DNA of 64,000 nt from Bacteroidota bacterium (GTDB lineage: Bacteria > Bacteroidota > Bacteroidia > Chitinophagales > Chitinophagaceae). The notes below the pieces were generated by a model, which did no database searches, had not been told where the DNA came from, and saw only the letters and a list, made by a program, of their open reading frames with translations. Shown piece after piece: positions 42,086-50,535 of the stretch; the first letter of the stretch is position 1, and every line of letters starts with the position of its first letter. Location of the stretch: assembly GCA_020161435.1 (NCBI GenBank), contig JAIUNV010000002.1, forward strand, positions 558,001 to 622,000, read 5' to 3'. Position numbers and translations under genes: made by a program.

Positions 42086-43363
42086 ATGGCAAAATCAACG
42101 GTTGCAGTTATCTTAGGTGGTGGCGCAGGAACCCGGCTTTATCCGCTGACGGCTACCCGAAGCAAACCCGCCGTACCAATTGCGGGCAAGTACAGACTGG
42201 TAGATATTCCCATCAGCAACTGTATCAACAGCAGCATAAACCGCATCTGGGTGCTTACACAGTTCAATAGTGCTTCGCTCAATAAGCACATTAAAAACAC
42301 ATATCAGTTCAGCCAGTTTAGCAGCGGCTTTGTAGATATTTTAGCTGCAGAACAAACGCCCGACAACCCAGGTTGGTTTCAGGGAACGGCCGATGCCGTA
42401 CGCCAAAGCCTTCGCCATATTCAGCAGCACGAATCGGAGTATGTGCTTATCCTCAGCGGCGACCAATTGTATCAGATGGACTTTCAGGAAATGATTGACA
42501 AGCATGCCCAATCTGGTGCCGAAATCTCCATTGCTACCATACCCGTTTCAGACCGCGATGCTTCGGAATTTGGAATTATGAAAGTGGATGAAAACGGCGA
42601 AATTTCAGCATTCATTGAAAAGCCCAAAAAGGATATTTTACACGAATGGATAAGTGATACTGGAGACGAAATGAAGGCGCAGGGACGTAACTACCTCGCC
42701 TCCATGGGCATTTACATTTTCAACAAAAAACTACTGTTCGATCTGCTGTTAGAGGAGTACGAAAAATCAACCGACTTTGGTAAAGAAATCATGCCACAGT
42801 CTATTGAGAAGTATAAAGTAATGTCTTACCAATACGATGGCTATTGGACAGACATTGGTAACATTTATTCCTTCTTCGAGGCCAACCTGGCATTAACAGA
42901 TGAAATTCCGCCTTTCAACCTGTACGATAAAAAGAACATTGTGTACACCCGTGCCCGCATGTTGCCTCCGGCAAAAATCAGCGGCACCACTTTAGAAAAA
43001 ACAATCATCGCCGAAGCCAGCATCATTAATGCCAGCCGCATAGAAAATAGTGTGATTGGCATCCGGAGCCGCATTGGCCACGGTACCACTATTGTAAGCT
43101 GCTACATGATGGGGGCCGATTATTTTGAAACCCTGCAGGAAATTGAAGCATCTAAGCGAACTGGCAAACCCAACATCGGAGTTGGTGAACGCTGCTACCT
43201 TAAAAACTGCATCATAGACAAAAACTGCCGCATTGGTGATGATGTAAGAATTATTGGAGGTAGCCATTTAGAAGCAGCCGACCATGCTTTGTACACCGTG
43301 AAAGATGGCATAGTGGTATTGAAGAAAAACGCAGTTATTCCAAGCGGCTTCCAATTAATGTAA
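42086..43363 (+). CDS. glgC: Glucose-1-phosphate adenylyltransferase (ADP-glucose pyrophosphorylase)
   Basis: 425 residues. AVILGGGAGTRLYPLTATRSKPAVP is the nucleotidyltransferase and activator region, GTADAVRQSL and LSGDQLYQMDF bind substrate, and FIEKPKKD and YWTDIGNIYSFFEANL complete the catalytic domain. The C-terminal left-handed beta-helix is built of hexapeptides such as VIGIRSRIGHGTTIV. It makes ADP-glucose from ATP and Glc-1-P; the GlgA gene 47 bp upstream uses it. A strong terminator follows. Confidence 0.96.
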   Translation: MAKSTVAVILGGGAGTRLYPLTATRSKPAVPIAGKYRLVDIPISNCINSSINRIWVLTQFNSASLNKHIKNTYQFSQFSSGFVDILAAEQTPDNPGWFQGTADAVRQSLRHIQQHESEYVLILSGDQLYQMDFQEMIDKHAQSGAEISIATIPVSDRDASEFGIMKVDENGEISAFIEKPKKDILHEWISDTGDEMKAQGRNYLASMGIYIFNKKLLFDLLLEEYEKSTDFGKEIMPQSIEKYKVMSYQYDGYWTDIGNIYSFFEANLALTDEIPPFNLYDKKNIVYTRARMLPPAKISGTTLEKTIIAEASIINASRIENSVIGIRSRIGHGTTIVSCYMMGADYFETLQEIEASKRTGKPNIGVGERCYLKNCIIDKNCRIGDDVRIIGGSHLEAADHALYTVKDGIVVLKKNAVIPSGFQLM

Positions 43364-43385
43364 AGTACAGATGTACATACAACGC

Positions 43386-43430
43386 CTTGCATTAAAAAAG
43401 ACCTGCCAGTCAGGTCTTTTTTAATGCAAG
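43386..43430 (+). terminator. Terminator with a 20-bp perfect inverted repeat after glgC
   Basis: Arms 43386-43405 and 43411-43430 are exactly complementary around CCAGT, with AAAAAA / TTTTTT in the stem. Works in principle in both directions. Confidence 0.85.
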
Positions 43431-43520
43431 AAATAGTTTGTGTAAAAAATACACATTTACAAAAAAATGCTACATTGCGTAGCCGCTTTTAGGTACATTC
43501 ATTTTAAACAACGATTGCAT

Positions 43521-44870
43521 ATGGCAGCTCCTGTCGCTTCTTCTTCGTCGGGCTCGTCGAGCCTCAAACCCATGCTCAATTTTTGGAGCATCTGGAACAT
43601 CAGCTTTGGTTTTTTAGGTGTGCAAATTGGCTATTCATTGCAAAATGCCAACACCAGCCGCATCCTCTCTGCTATTGGTGCCGACCCGCATCATTTGAGT
43701 TTGTTTTGGCTGGCAGCACCGGTAGCGGGGTTGATTGTGCAACCCATTGTTGGTCTTTCCAGTGATAAAACATGGACCCGCCTCGGCCGTCGTATTCCAT
43801 TCATTTTAGGCGGAGCCATTGTATCGGCAGCCGCCATGTTCTTCATGCCGAATTCTGAAAAATTTGCTTCCCTTTTAGCACCGCTCATCTTCGGAGCTAC
43901 CATGCTCTTGTTGATGGATACTTCTTTCAACGTAACCATGCAACCCTTCCGGGCATTGGTGAGTGACATGGTGCCCGATAAGCAACGCAACCGCGGTTAT
44001 GCCATTCAGAGCTTCCTCATCAATTTTGGTGCAGTGGTGGGTTCGCTACTTCCATTTATACTTACCAGCCTTGGCGTGGCCAATGAGCCGGGCGAAGGAG
44101 AAAAAGTAGCGCCTACCGTTATCTGGTCTTTTTATTTTGGTGGCGCTGCCTTGCTGCTTACCGTACTTTGGACATCGCTGCGTACAAAAGAATATCCACC
44201 TGCTGAGTATGCCAAATACAACAATATATCTGAAGCAGATCAGGCAGAAAAAGTAAGTTTCCTTCAACTGCTGAAAAACATTCCACCCACCATGATGCAA
44301 TTAGCTGTAACGCAGTTCTTCTCATGGTTTGCATTGTTTTTAATGTGGGTGTACACTACCAACGGCATTGCCCAAAGCATATGGGGCACTACTGATGCGA
44401 AGAGTGCTGCCTTCAACGAAGCAGGCAACTGGACAGGTGTGATTTTCGCAGCTTACAGTGTATTTGCAGCACTGTTCTCTTTGGTGCTTACTCCATTGGC
44501 CGATAAGTTTGGCCGTCGCAATACCTATGCCCTTTCATTGCTGGCCGGTGGCATTGGTTTGGTATCAATGATGTTCATCAGCAATAAGTATGTGTTGTTT
44601 GCATCCATGATTGGTGTAGGCATTTCATGGGCAGCCATCCTTGCCATGCCATATGCTATTCTTTCATCATCATTACCTCCCAAGCAAACGGGTGTGTACA
44701 TGGGTATTTTCAACGCCACTATTACTATTCCGCAAATTGTAGCTGGCCTCATTGGCGGATTGGCATTAACCGCTTTAGGCGGCAATGCCATTTATGTGAT
44801 TGGCCTTGCGGGTGCTTCTATGCTCATTGCCGGAGTAATGGCAAGGGTAGTTATCAAAGCAAAAGATTAA
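43521..44870 (+). CDS. MFS sugar transporter, SLC45/GPH-like (maltose/sucrose type)
   Basis: 449 residues from ATG at 43521. A Ser-rich N-terminal tail precedes NFWSIWNISFGFLGVQIGYSLQNAN, then PIVGLSSDKTWTRLGRRIPFI (helix 2-3 loop, as in SLC45/SUT sucrose carriers), VPDKQRNRGYAIQSF, and PLADKFGRRNTYAL as the matching loop in the second half. Twelve helices. The next gene, a SusA-like amylase, starts 19 bp after its stop, suggesting uptake of maltose or short maltodextrins. Confidence 0.9.
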   Translation: MAAPVASSSSGSSSLKPMLNFWSIWNISFGFLGVQIGYSLQNANTSRILSAIGADPHHLSLFWLAAPVAGLIVQPIVGLSSDKTWTRLGRRIPFILGGAIVSAAAMFFMPNSEKFASLLAPLIFGATMLLLMDTSFNVTMQPFRALVSDMVPDKQRNRGYAIQSFLINFGAVVGSLLPFILTSLGVANEPGEGEKVAPTVIWSFYFGGAALLLTVLWTSLRTKEYPPAEYAKYNNISEADQAEKVSFLQLLKNIPPTMMQLAVTQFFSWFALFLMWVYTTNGIAQSIWGTTDAKSAAFNEAGNWTGVIFAAYSVFAALFSLVLTPLADKFGRRNTYALSLLAGGIGLVSMMFISNKYVLFASMIGVGISWAAILAMPYAILSSSLPPKQTGVYMGIFNATITIPQIVAGLIGGLALTALGGNAIYVIGLAGASMLIAGVMARVVIKAKD

Positions 44871-44889
44871 TTAACCAAACGCTTATACA

Positions 44890-46770
44890 ATGAACATGAA
44901 AAAGATAACGAGTCTGCTGTGTGTGTTGCTGTTGCTCTCATGGCAAGCCTTTGCACAAAAAGCACAGCTATACCCTACACACTGGTGGACGGGCATGAAA
45001 TGGAATCAGGTGCAACTCTTGATTCATCAGGAAGGCATCAATGCATCGGCAGCTACAGTGCAGCTTCAATACCCGGGCGTTACTATCAAAAAAGTAACCC
45101 GTGCTGAAAGTCCCAACTATCTGGTGGTAGACATCAGTATTGCGGCTACTGCCAAGCCCGGTGTACTGAATTTTAAAGTAAAAAGTGCAGGCAAAACACA
45201 AACCATCCCTTTTACCCTGAAAGCCAGAACCGGCAAATCGGGTAAAGATTTTGCACATGGCGTTACCTCACAAGATTTGGTGTACCTCATTATGCCCGAT
45301 CGTTTTGCCAATGGCGATGCCAGCAACGACCGCATCCCCGGATACAAGGATACCATTTGCGACCGCAGCAATCCTTCGGCACATCATGGTGGCGATATTC
45401 AGGGTGTCATCAATAATATTGGTTATCTGAAAGACATGGGCGTTACCTCCATTTGGATGTGCCCCGTTACTGAAAACGACATGCCATGGAAGCAAGAGCC
45501 GGCTGGTGCCATTAGTGGTTATCATGGCTATTGGATTACCAACCACTACGCCATCGACAAACGCTACGGCGGTGCCGATGCCTATAAAAAACTGGTGCGT
45601 ACTGCTCATGCACAAGGCATGAAAATTATTCAGGATGCCGTGTACAATCATGTGGGTGATGAACACTTCCTGTTTAAGGACAAGCCGTTTGCCGACATGT
45701 TCAACAACTGGCCTGCATACACGGGCAGCAACCACCGCGAAGAAGCCTTGTTTGGTGCTTATGCCAGCCAGGCCGATAAAAAAGTAATGCTGGAAGGTTG
45801 GTTTACACCGCACCTGCCCGATCTGAATTTGCGCAATCCTTACATGGCCAATTTCATGATTCAAAATGCCATTTGGAGCACTGAAGAATTCATGCTCGAT
45901 GGCTGGCGGGTAGATACATACAAGTACTGCGATGAGCAATTCATGAACAATGTGAATGCAGCGCTGCTGAAAGAATATCCGACCCTCAGCATTTTTGGCG
46001 AAGCTTGGGCCAACTCTGTTCCGGGCAGTGCCTACTTTACCAAAAACAACATGCAGGTGCCTTTTAAACACAACCTGCCGGGCACCACTGATTTCCCCAT
46101 GCAAAGCGCCATGTTGAGTGCCATCAACCAACCATTTGGCTGGACAGAAGGACTGAACAAATTAATGATGACGCTGAGTCAGGATGTGTTGTATCAGGAC
46201 CCCAAACTGAATTGCATCTTCCTCGACAACCACGACGTAGACCGTTTTATGACCATGATTGGTGGCGATGAAAAAAAGTATTACATGGGCATTGGCCTGC
46301 TGCTCACACAGCGTGGTATTCCACAATTGTACTTTGGCACTGAGATACAAATGAAGAATGATGATGTACAGGGCGATGGTAAAAAACGGAATGATTTTCC
46401 CGGTGGCTTTGCAGGTGATGCGCAGAATAAATTTGTAGCGAGTGGAAGAAACGCTGCTGAAAATGCCGCTTATGAGTACGTAAAAAAACTCGCCAATTTC
46501 CGCAAGCAATCAAAGGCATTGACACTGGGCAGCACTACCGATTTCTTACCACAGGATGGCGTGTATGTGTACTTCCGCAAGCATGGCAATGAAACGGTGA
46601 TGTGTATCATCAACCAAAACCAGCAAGACAAAACCATTGCGCTGAACCGCTTTGCAGAAATGACAGGAAACTATCAGCAAGCCACGAACGTGATAACTGG
46701 CAGCAACGCCGTATTGCAAGGCGAATGGCGCATTCCTGCACAAACCATGTGGGTGATGCAACTCAAATAA
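44890..46770 (+). CDS. susA: Exported GH13 cyclomaltodextrinase/neopullulanase, SusA-like
   Basis: 626 residues (a second ATG lies at codon 3). Signal peptide ending SWQAFAQ; N-terminal cyclomaltodextrinase_N Ig-like domain (about 25-115); GH13 barrel with MPDRFANGD, QDAVYNHVG (region I), DGWRVDTYKY (region II, nucleophile Asp), FGEAW (region III acid/base Glu) and LDNHDVDR (region IV); C-terminal beta domain. It should cut maltodextrin, cyclodextrin and pullulan in the periplasm. No SusC/SusD pair is next to it, unlike in Bacteroides. Confidence 0.92.
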   Translation: MNMKKITSLLCVLLLLSWQAFAQKAQLYPTHWWTGMKWNQVQLLIHQEGINASAATVQLQYPGVTIKKVTRAESPNYLVVDISIAATAKPGVLNFKVKSAGKTQTIPFTLKARTGKSGKDFAHGVTSQDLVYLIMPDRFANGDASNDRIPGYKDTICDRSNPSAHHGGDIQGVINNIGYLKDMGVTSIWMCPVTENDMPWKQEPAGAISGYHGYWITNHYAIDKRYGGADAYKKLVRTAHAQGMKIIQDAVYNHVGDEHFLFKDKPFADMFNNWPAYTGSNHREEALFGAYASQADKKVMLEGWFTPHLPDLNLRNPYMANFMIQNAIWSTEEFMLDGWRVDTYKYCDEQFMNNVNAALLKEYPTLSIFGEAWANSVPGSAYFTKNNMQVPFKHNLPGTTDFPMQSAMLSAINQPFGWTEGLNKLMMTLSQDVLYQDPKLNCIFLDNHDVDRFMTMIGGDEKKYYMGIGLLLTQRGIPQLYFGTEIQMKNDDVQGDGKKRNDFPGGFAGDAQNKFVASGRNAAENAAYEYVKKLANFRKQSKALTLGSTTDFLPQDGVYVYFRKHGNETVMCIINQNQQDKTIALNRFAEMTGNYQQATNVITGSNAVLQGEWRIPAQTMWVMQLK

Positions 46771-46792
46771 TGCCATTTAAGTAGCATATAAT

Positions 46793-46825
46793 AAGGGAAC
46801 GATTTGGTATCGTTCCCTTTGTTAT
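46793..46825. terminator. Terminator between susA-like and GLPGLI genes
   Basis: AAGGGAACGAT / ATCGTTCCCTT perfect 11-bp stem followed by TTTGTT; AT-rich on the minus side too, so probably serves both convergent genes. Confidence 0.85.
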
Positions 46826-46841
46826 TAATACACGAGAATGT

Positions 46842-47603
46842 TTACAAAACCGTATTCCAAAACACCCGCTGTCGTTCTTCTTCTGTGCCCCATTCAAATA
46901 CTTTCCGCACCTGATCCATCAGTTCTTTCCGGTTAACCTTGGTGGTTTTTCCGGAAGGAATTTTCAGCTCGTTCATCTTCGGCTCTACTAATTCTACTTT
47001 CGTAGCAAACCAGGTAATGTAGTATCGGGGAAAAGCCAAACCTAAAATCATACCGGGCAAACCATTGTACAATTCCGGGCCACCCGGCACTGCTATCTGA
47101 TCAGTATAAAATGCAACTACATACAAGGAATCGAAAAACTTACCTACAGCCTTTCGGCAATCAAAACCTGCAATGGTGCGGGTTTCGTCGGTAATGCGCC
47201 ATTCGATATTCAAGGCACTATCCTGCACCAAAAACTTTTTTTCAAACACTTGCTTGTAGGCGGTTGATTGCATGGCCATCAGGTTGTGCAAAACCACATC
47301 TTCTTCCCCTCCGGATGAACCCCAGAAGTCTTTCCATTTATCATCGGGCACTTCACGGCCACGTCTGTAAAAAGTTTTCGTACTATCAAACATTAAATCG
47401 TAATACTGTACCCGATATGGTGGAAGTCGGTCCTTCAGTTCACGGGTCCATGCATTGTCTTCAATCCACTTGTGCATGTTTGTTTTTTTCTCAAACTCAA
47501 TTTTGCCGGTCGACAAAAAACGGGTTTGTGCCAATGTCGGCAGCAACATGCAGCTGAGCATTACAGTGAGTAAGCTGTGTTTTATAGCAGTTCTAGATAG
47601 CAT
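46842..47603 (-). CDS. GLPGLI family exported protein
   Basis: 253 residues with a signal peptide ending LLPTLAQ. IAGFDCRKAVGKFFD and GPELYNGLPGMILGLAF hold the family signature (here NGLPGMIL). The family is restricted to Bacteroidota and is usually encoded next to a large outer-membrane barrel; here that gene lies directly upstream on the same strand with a 33-bp gap. Molecular role unknown; a periplasmic partner of the barrel is plausible. Confidence 0.9.
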   Translation of the reverse strand: MLSRTAIKHSLLTVMLSCMLLPTLAQTRFLSTGKIEFEKKTNMHKWIEDNAWTRELKDRLPPYRVQYYDLMFDSTKTFYRRGREVPDDKWKDFWGSSGGEEDVVLHNLMAMQSTAYKQVFEKKFLVQDSALNIEWRITDETRTIAGFDCRKAVGKFFDSLYVVAFYTDQIAVPGGPELYNGLPGMILGLAFPRYYITWFATKVELVEPKMNELKIPSGKTTKVNRKELMDQVRKVFEWGTEEERQRVFWNTVL

Positions 47604-47636
47604 ATTGAATGTTGATGCTGTGAATAATGAATGTGA

Positions 47637-50405
47637 TTACCAGTTGTCTTCTTCCGCTTTTTGCGGGCCTTTGTTAAACGACCAGCTAAACGTAACCATC
47701 CAGTAGCGGCGAATGACATCGTAGGTTCTTTCTGACACAAAGTTGGAGCTGATGTTTCTTCTGAAACCGATGTTTTGATTCAGCAGGTCTCTTACGCTAA
47801 AGCCCATCTTTACATCCTTCTTCTTGAAAATCTTTTTCTCAACAGAAGCATTCCAGATAAAAGCATTGTTGTTTTGATCAAACACCGATGTACGCTGGCG
47901 CCAGTTGTAGTCAAAGTCGGTATTGAATACAATTTTCGCAGGCAAATCAATATTGGCCGACATGCCTACAACACCGGTCCAGTAGGTGGTATTGATATCA
48001 GGACGAATAGAGCTTTTGCTACTGTTGTAGGTGAAGCGCTGATTGAAACTCAGGTCGTATTTATCGTCTTTAGACTTACGCAGGTTATACCCAAATTCTA
48101 AAGCTGTAGAGTTGGTGCGGTTTTCGATGCCGTTTACAAAATTGGTGAAGCGGTTGATGCTCGGGTCGAAGCTCAAATCAACTTGAATATCGGGCTTTTT
48201 AATTTTGAAGTTATATCCCATGTAAGCGCCAAAACTGTAGTTGCCGTTCACGTTCACCGTTTGCGAAGTGCGTTTGCCAAATGCATCCACTACATCTTTT
48301 GTACTAAAGGCATTGCTGGTAGGATTGAACCACGCTCCCATCCACATGCCTGTATTCGACAGTACTTTCCAGAAGTTGTAGTTGAGAGAAAAGCGATGAT
48401 TGAATGACTGCAGTAAGTTGGGGTTACCAATTTGAATGTTAAGCGGATCATTGTTGTCAGCTACAGGTTGCAACTGGTTGGCCGATGGTGCCTGTGTGCT
48501 ACCATTGTACGAAAGGCGAACACGGCTATACTGTCCTAGTTTGTAGGATGCTTCGGCACGGGGAAAGAAGTTGGTGAAGTTGTAATGACGGGTGGTATCT
48601 CTGAAACGATCATCCTGACGCCAATCGGTAAATGCGACATCGCCACCGAAGCCAAACTGAAAGAGCTTGCCGCTGTAGCGATAGCCGGCACCTGTGCGGT
48701 TTGTAATCGTCTTAAATTTAAAGTCGTTAGAAAACACACTATCCAAATCATCGTATTTACCAGCCAGTTTATTATAGCTCAACCGCTGCTGATTGCTCAC
48801 ACTTTGGTTAATGCCATAATTGATTTCAAGAATACCTTTTTTACCAATGGGCTCTGAGTAAGCCAATCTTGCATTCACCGCATTAGAACGGGTGGTATTG
48901 AGTTTTTTCTGATCAATAGTGTCTTTGCTATACAAGCCCGATGCATTGTAAAATTCGTTGTAGGTTAGCAGCAATCCATCGGAGTTATTGTCGCTGTACT
49001 GATTGCCCAAATTGGCAGAGAAGGTTCTGCCCTTCTTTTTAAACTTGAGCTTGTACAATGCTGTTCCGTTGAACTGTGCCTGCGTACCAGCACCTTGTGT
49101 AGTACGATCACTTTTATTCACCGGCAACTGCTTGCCCGTGAGTGCTTCGCTAAATGTGCGGCTGTAGTTGCTGCTTTCGCCATAGCTGCCATTCAAGTCG
49201 AACGTGATGGATTGCATGCTATCGATAAACAACTCCGAACGAATGAGGCCTTTATGCCGCCAACGACTGGCTTCGTTTTGTGCCCGCTGGTTATTGAAGA
49301 ATTGCGTGTCGGGCAAAATGTTTTGCGTGGTATTGTAGGAGTTGGCAACTGTTTTAATTTTTTGATACCTGTATGCACCGGTTACATTGCTTCGGTTTTC
49401 ATTCCACTTGTTGGCGTAGCTGGTACCAAGCGTCCAGCTGCTGGGCAAGCCTTCGCCATAGTAACCGCCCGTGCCGCCAAATTCATCGCCACTGCTCCAC
49501 ATCATTACACTGCCATCATCACCTACTTGCGTTTGTGTACTCATATTGCCACCAAACTGGCTCTCTTCGCTCCAGCCCAACGAGTTGTTGTTGGTGTTGG
49601 CCATAATGCCATACACACTCAACTTTCGTTTGTCTTTAAAAGCATTGAGCATGGCCTGGTTTTCCCATCGGTTGGGCAAACCTCCCGCCAGTTTTACTTT
49701 ACCGAAATAGCCTTTCTTAAATTCGTCTTTCAGTTTCAGGTTGATGGTCTTTTGCGTTTGCCCATCATCTACACCAGTGAATGTTGCCTGATCACTTTTT
49801 TTGTCAAACACCTGCACTTCTTTTACTGCCAACGCCTGCAAATTGCGGGTGGCCAGTGTTGGGTCATCGCCAAAAAACTCATCGCCATCCACCAACACTT
49901 TCTGCACTTTTTGACCTTGCGCCGTTATCTCACCTTTCTGGTTGACACTCAGGCCGGGCAAGCGTTTCAGCAAATCTTCCACGGTGGCACCTTCCCTTGT
50001 TTTAAAGCTATCTGCCACAAAAGCAAGAGTGTCTCCTTTCATACGAACGGCACTGCCACGTACCACAACGGTTTGCAGCAATACAGCCTTCGTTATCATG
50101 TTTACAAGACCCAAATCCTGCGATGATTGCAGGTCTACAAAATCGGCATAGTCGGCATAGCCAGGATAACTGATGAGCAAAATGTACTTGCCCTGTACCG
50201 GGACGGGCAAACGAAATTTGCCGTCGGGCGTGGAGCGTACAAATTTCAGCAGCACAGAATCTTTTGCCCTGAGCAAGGCAATGGTGGCTTTGGAGAGTTG
50301 TATGTTTTCGGAAGTATCGCTAACCGTACCGGTTAGTTCAATGTTTTGGGCTACAGCAGAAAAGGCAAAGAATAACAATGCCAGCAGCAGTTTGGCTTTT
50401 ATCAT
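47637..50405 (-). CDS. TonB-receptor-like outer-membrane barrel with carboxypeptidase-regulatory N-domain
   Basis: 922 residues from ATG at 50405. Signal peptide ending FAFSAVAQ; a carboxypeptidase-regulatory-like Ig domain (about 20-105: LTGTVSDTSENIQLSKATIALL); a plug-like region (DLLKRLPGLSVNQKGEITAQGQKVQKVLVDGDEFFGDDPT); and a long C-terminal barrel (OMP_b-brl_2) rich in aromatic strands ending VTFSWSFNKGPQKAEEDNW. No TonB box is evident. It is expected to act at the outer membrane together with the GLPGLI protein. Ligand unknown. Confidence 0.92.
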   Translation of the reverse strand: MIKAKLLLALLFFAFSAVAQNIELTGTVSDTSENIQLSKATIALLRAKDSVLLKFVRSTPDGKFRLPVPVQGKYILLISYPGYADYADFVDLQSSQDLGLVNMITKAVLLQTVVVRGSAVRMKGDTLAFVADSFKTREGATVEDLLKRLPGLSVNQKGEITAQGQKVQKVLVDGDEFFGDDPTLATRNLQALAVKEVQVFDKKSDQATFTGVDDGQTQKTINLKLKDEFKKGYFGKVKLAGGLPNRWENQAMLNAFKDKRKLSVYGIMANTNNNSLGWSEESQFGGNMSTQTQVGDDGSVMMWSSGDEFGGTGGYYGEGLPSSWTLGTSYANKWNENRSNVTGAYRYQKIKTVANSYNTTQNILPDTQFFNNQRAQNEASRWRHKGLIRSELFIDSMQSITFDLNGSYGESSNYSRTFSEALTGKQLPVNKSDRTTQGAGTQAQFNGTALYKLKFKKKGRTFSANLGNQYSDNNSDGLLLTYNEFYNASGLYSKDTIDQKKLNTTRSNAVNARLAYSEPIGKKGILEINYGINQSVSNQQRLSYNKLAGKYDDLDSVFSNDFKFKTITNRTGAGYRYSGKLFQFGFGGDVAFTDWRQDDRFRDTTRHYNFTNFFPRAEASYKLGQYSRVRLSYNGSTQAPSANQLQPVADNNDPLNIQIGNPNLLQSFNHRFSLNYNFWKVLSNTGMWMGAWFNPTSNAFSTKDVVDAFGKRTSQTVNVNGNYSFGAYMGYNFKIKKPDIQVDLSFDPSINRFTNFVNGIENRTNSTALEFGYNLRKSKDDKYDLSFNQRFTYNSSKSSIRPDINTTYWTGVVGMSANIDLPAKIVFNTDFDYNWRQRTSVFDQNNNAFIWNASVEKKIFKKKDVKMGFSVRDLLNQNIGFRRNISSNFVSERTYDVIRRYWMVTFSWSFNKGPQKAEEDNW

Positions 50406-50535
50406 AGGTTGGTGTGTTGGTGCAAGGGCGCTGTACAAACGCCTTTGCGCCGACTAAAGTATATGACTAAAACCTTCGTTACTGTTAAAAGAAGGTTTTT
50501 ACTGCTATGTTTGGATAAACGGCCGATATCCGTGA

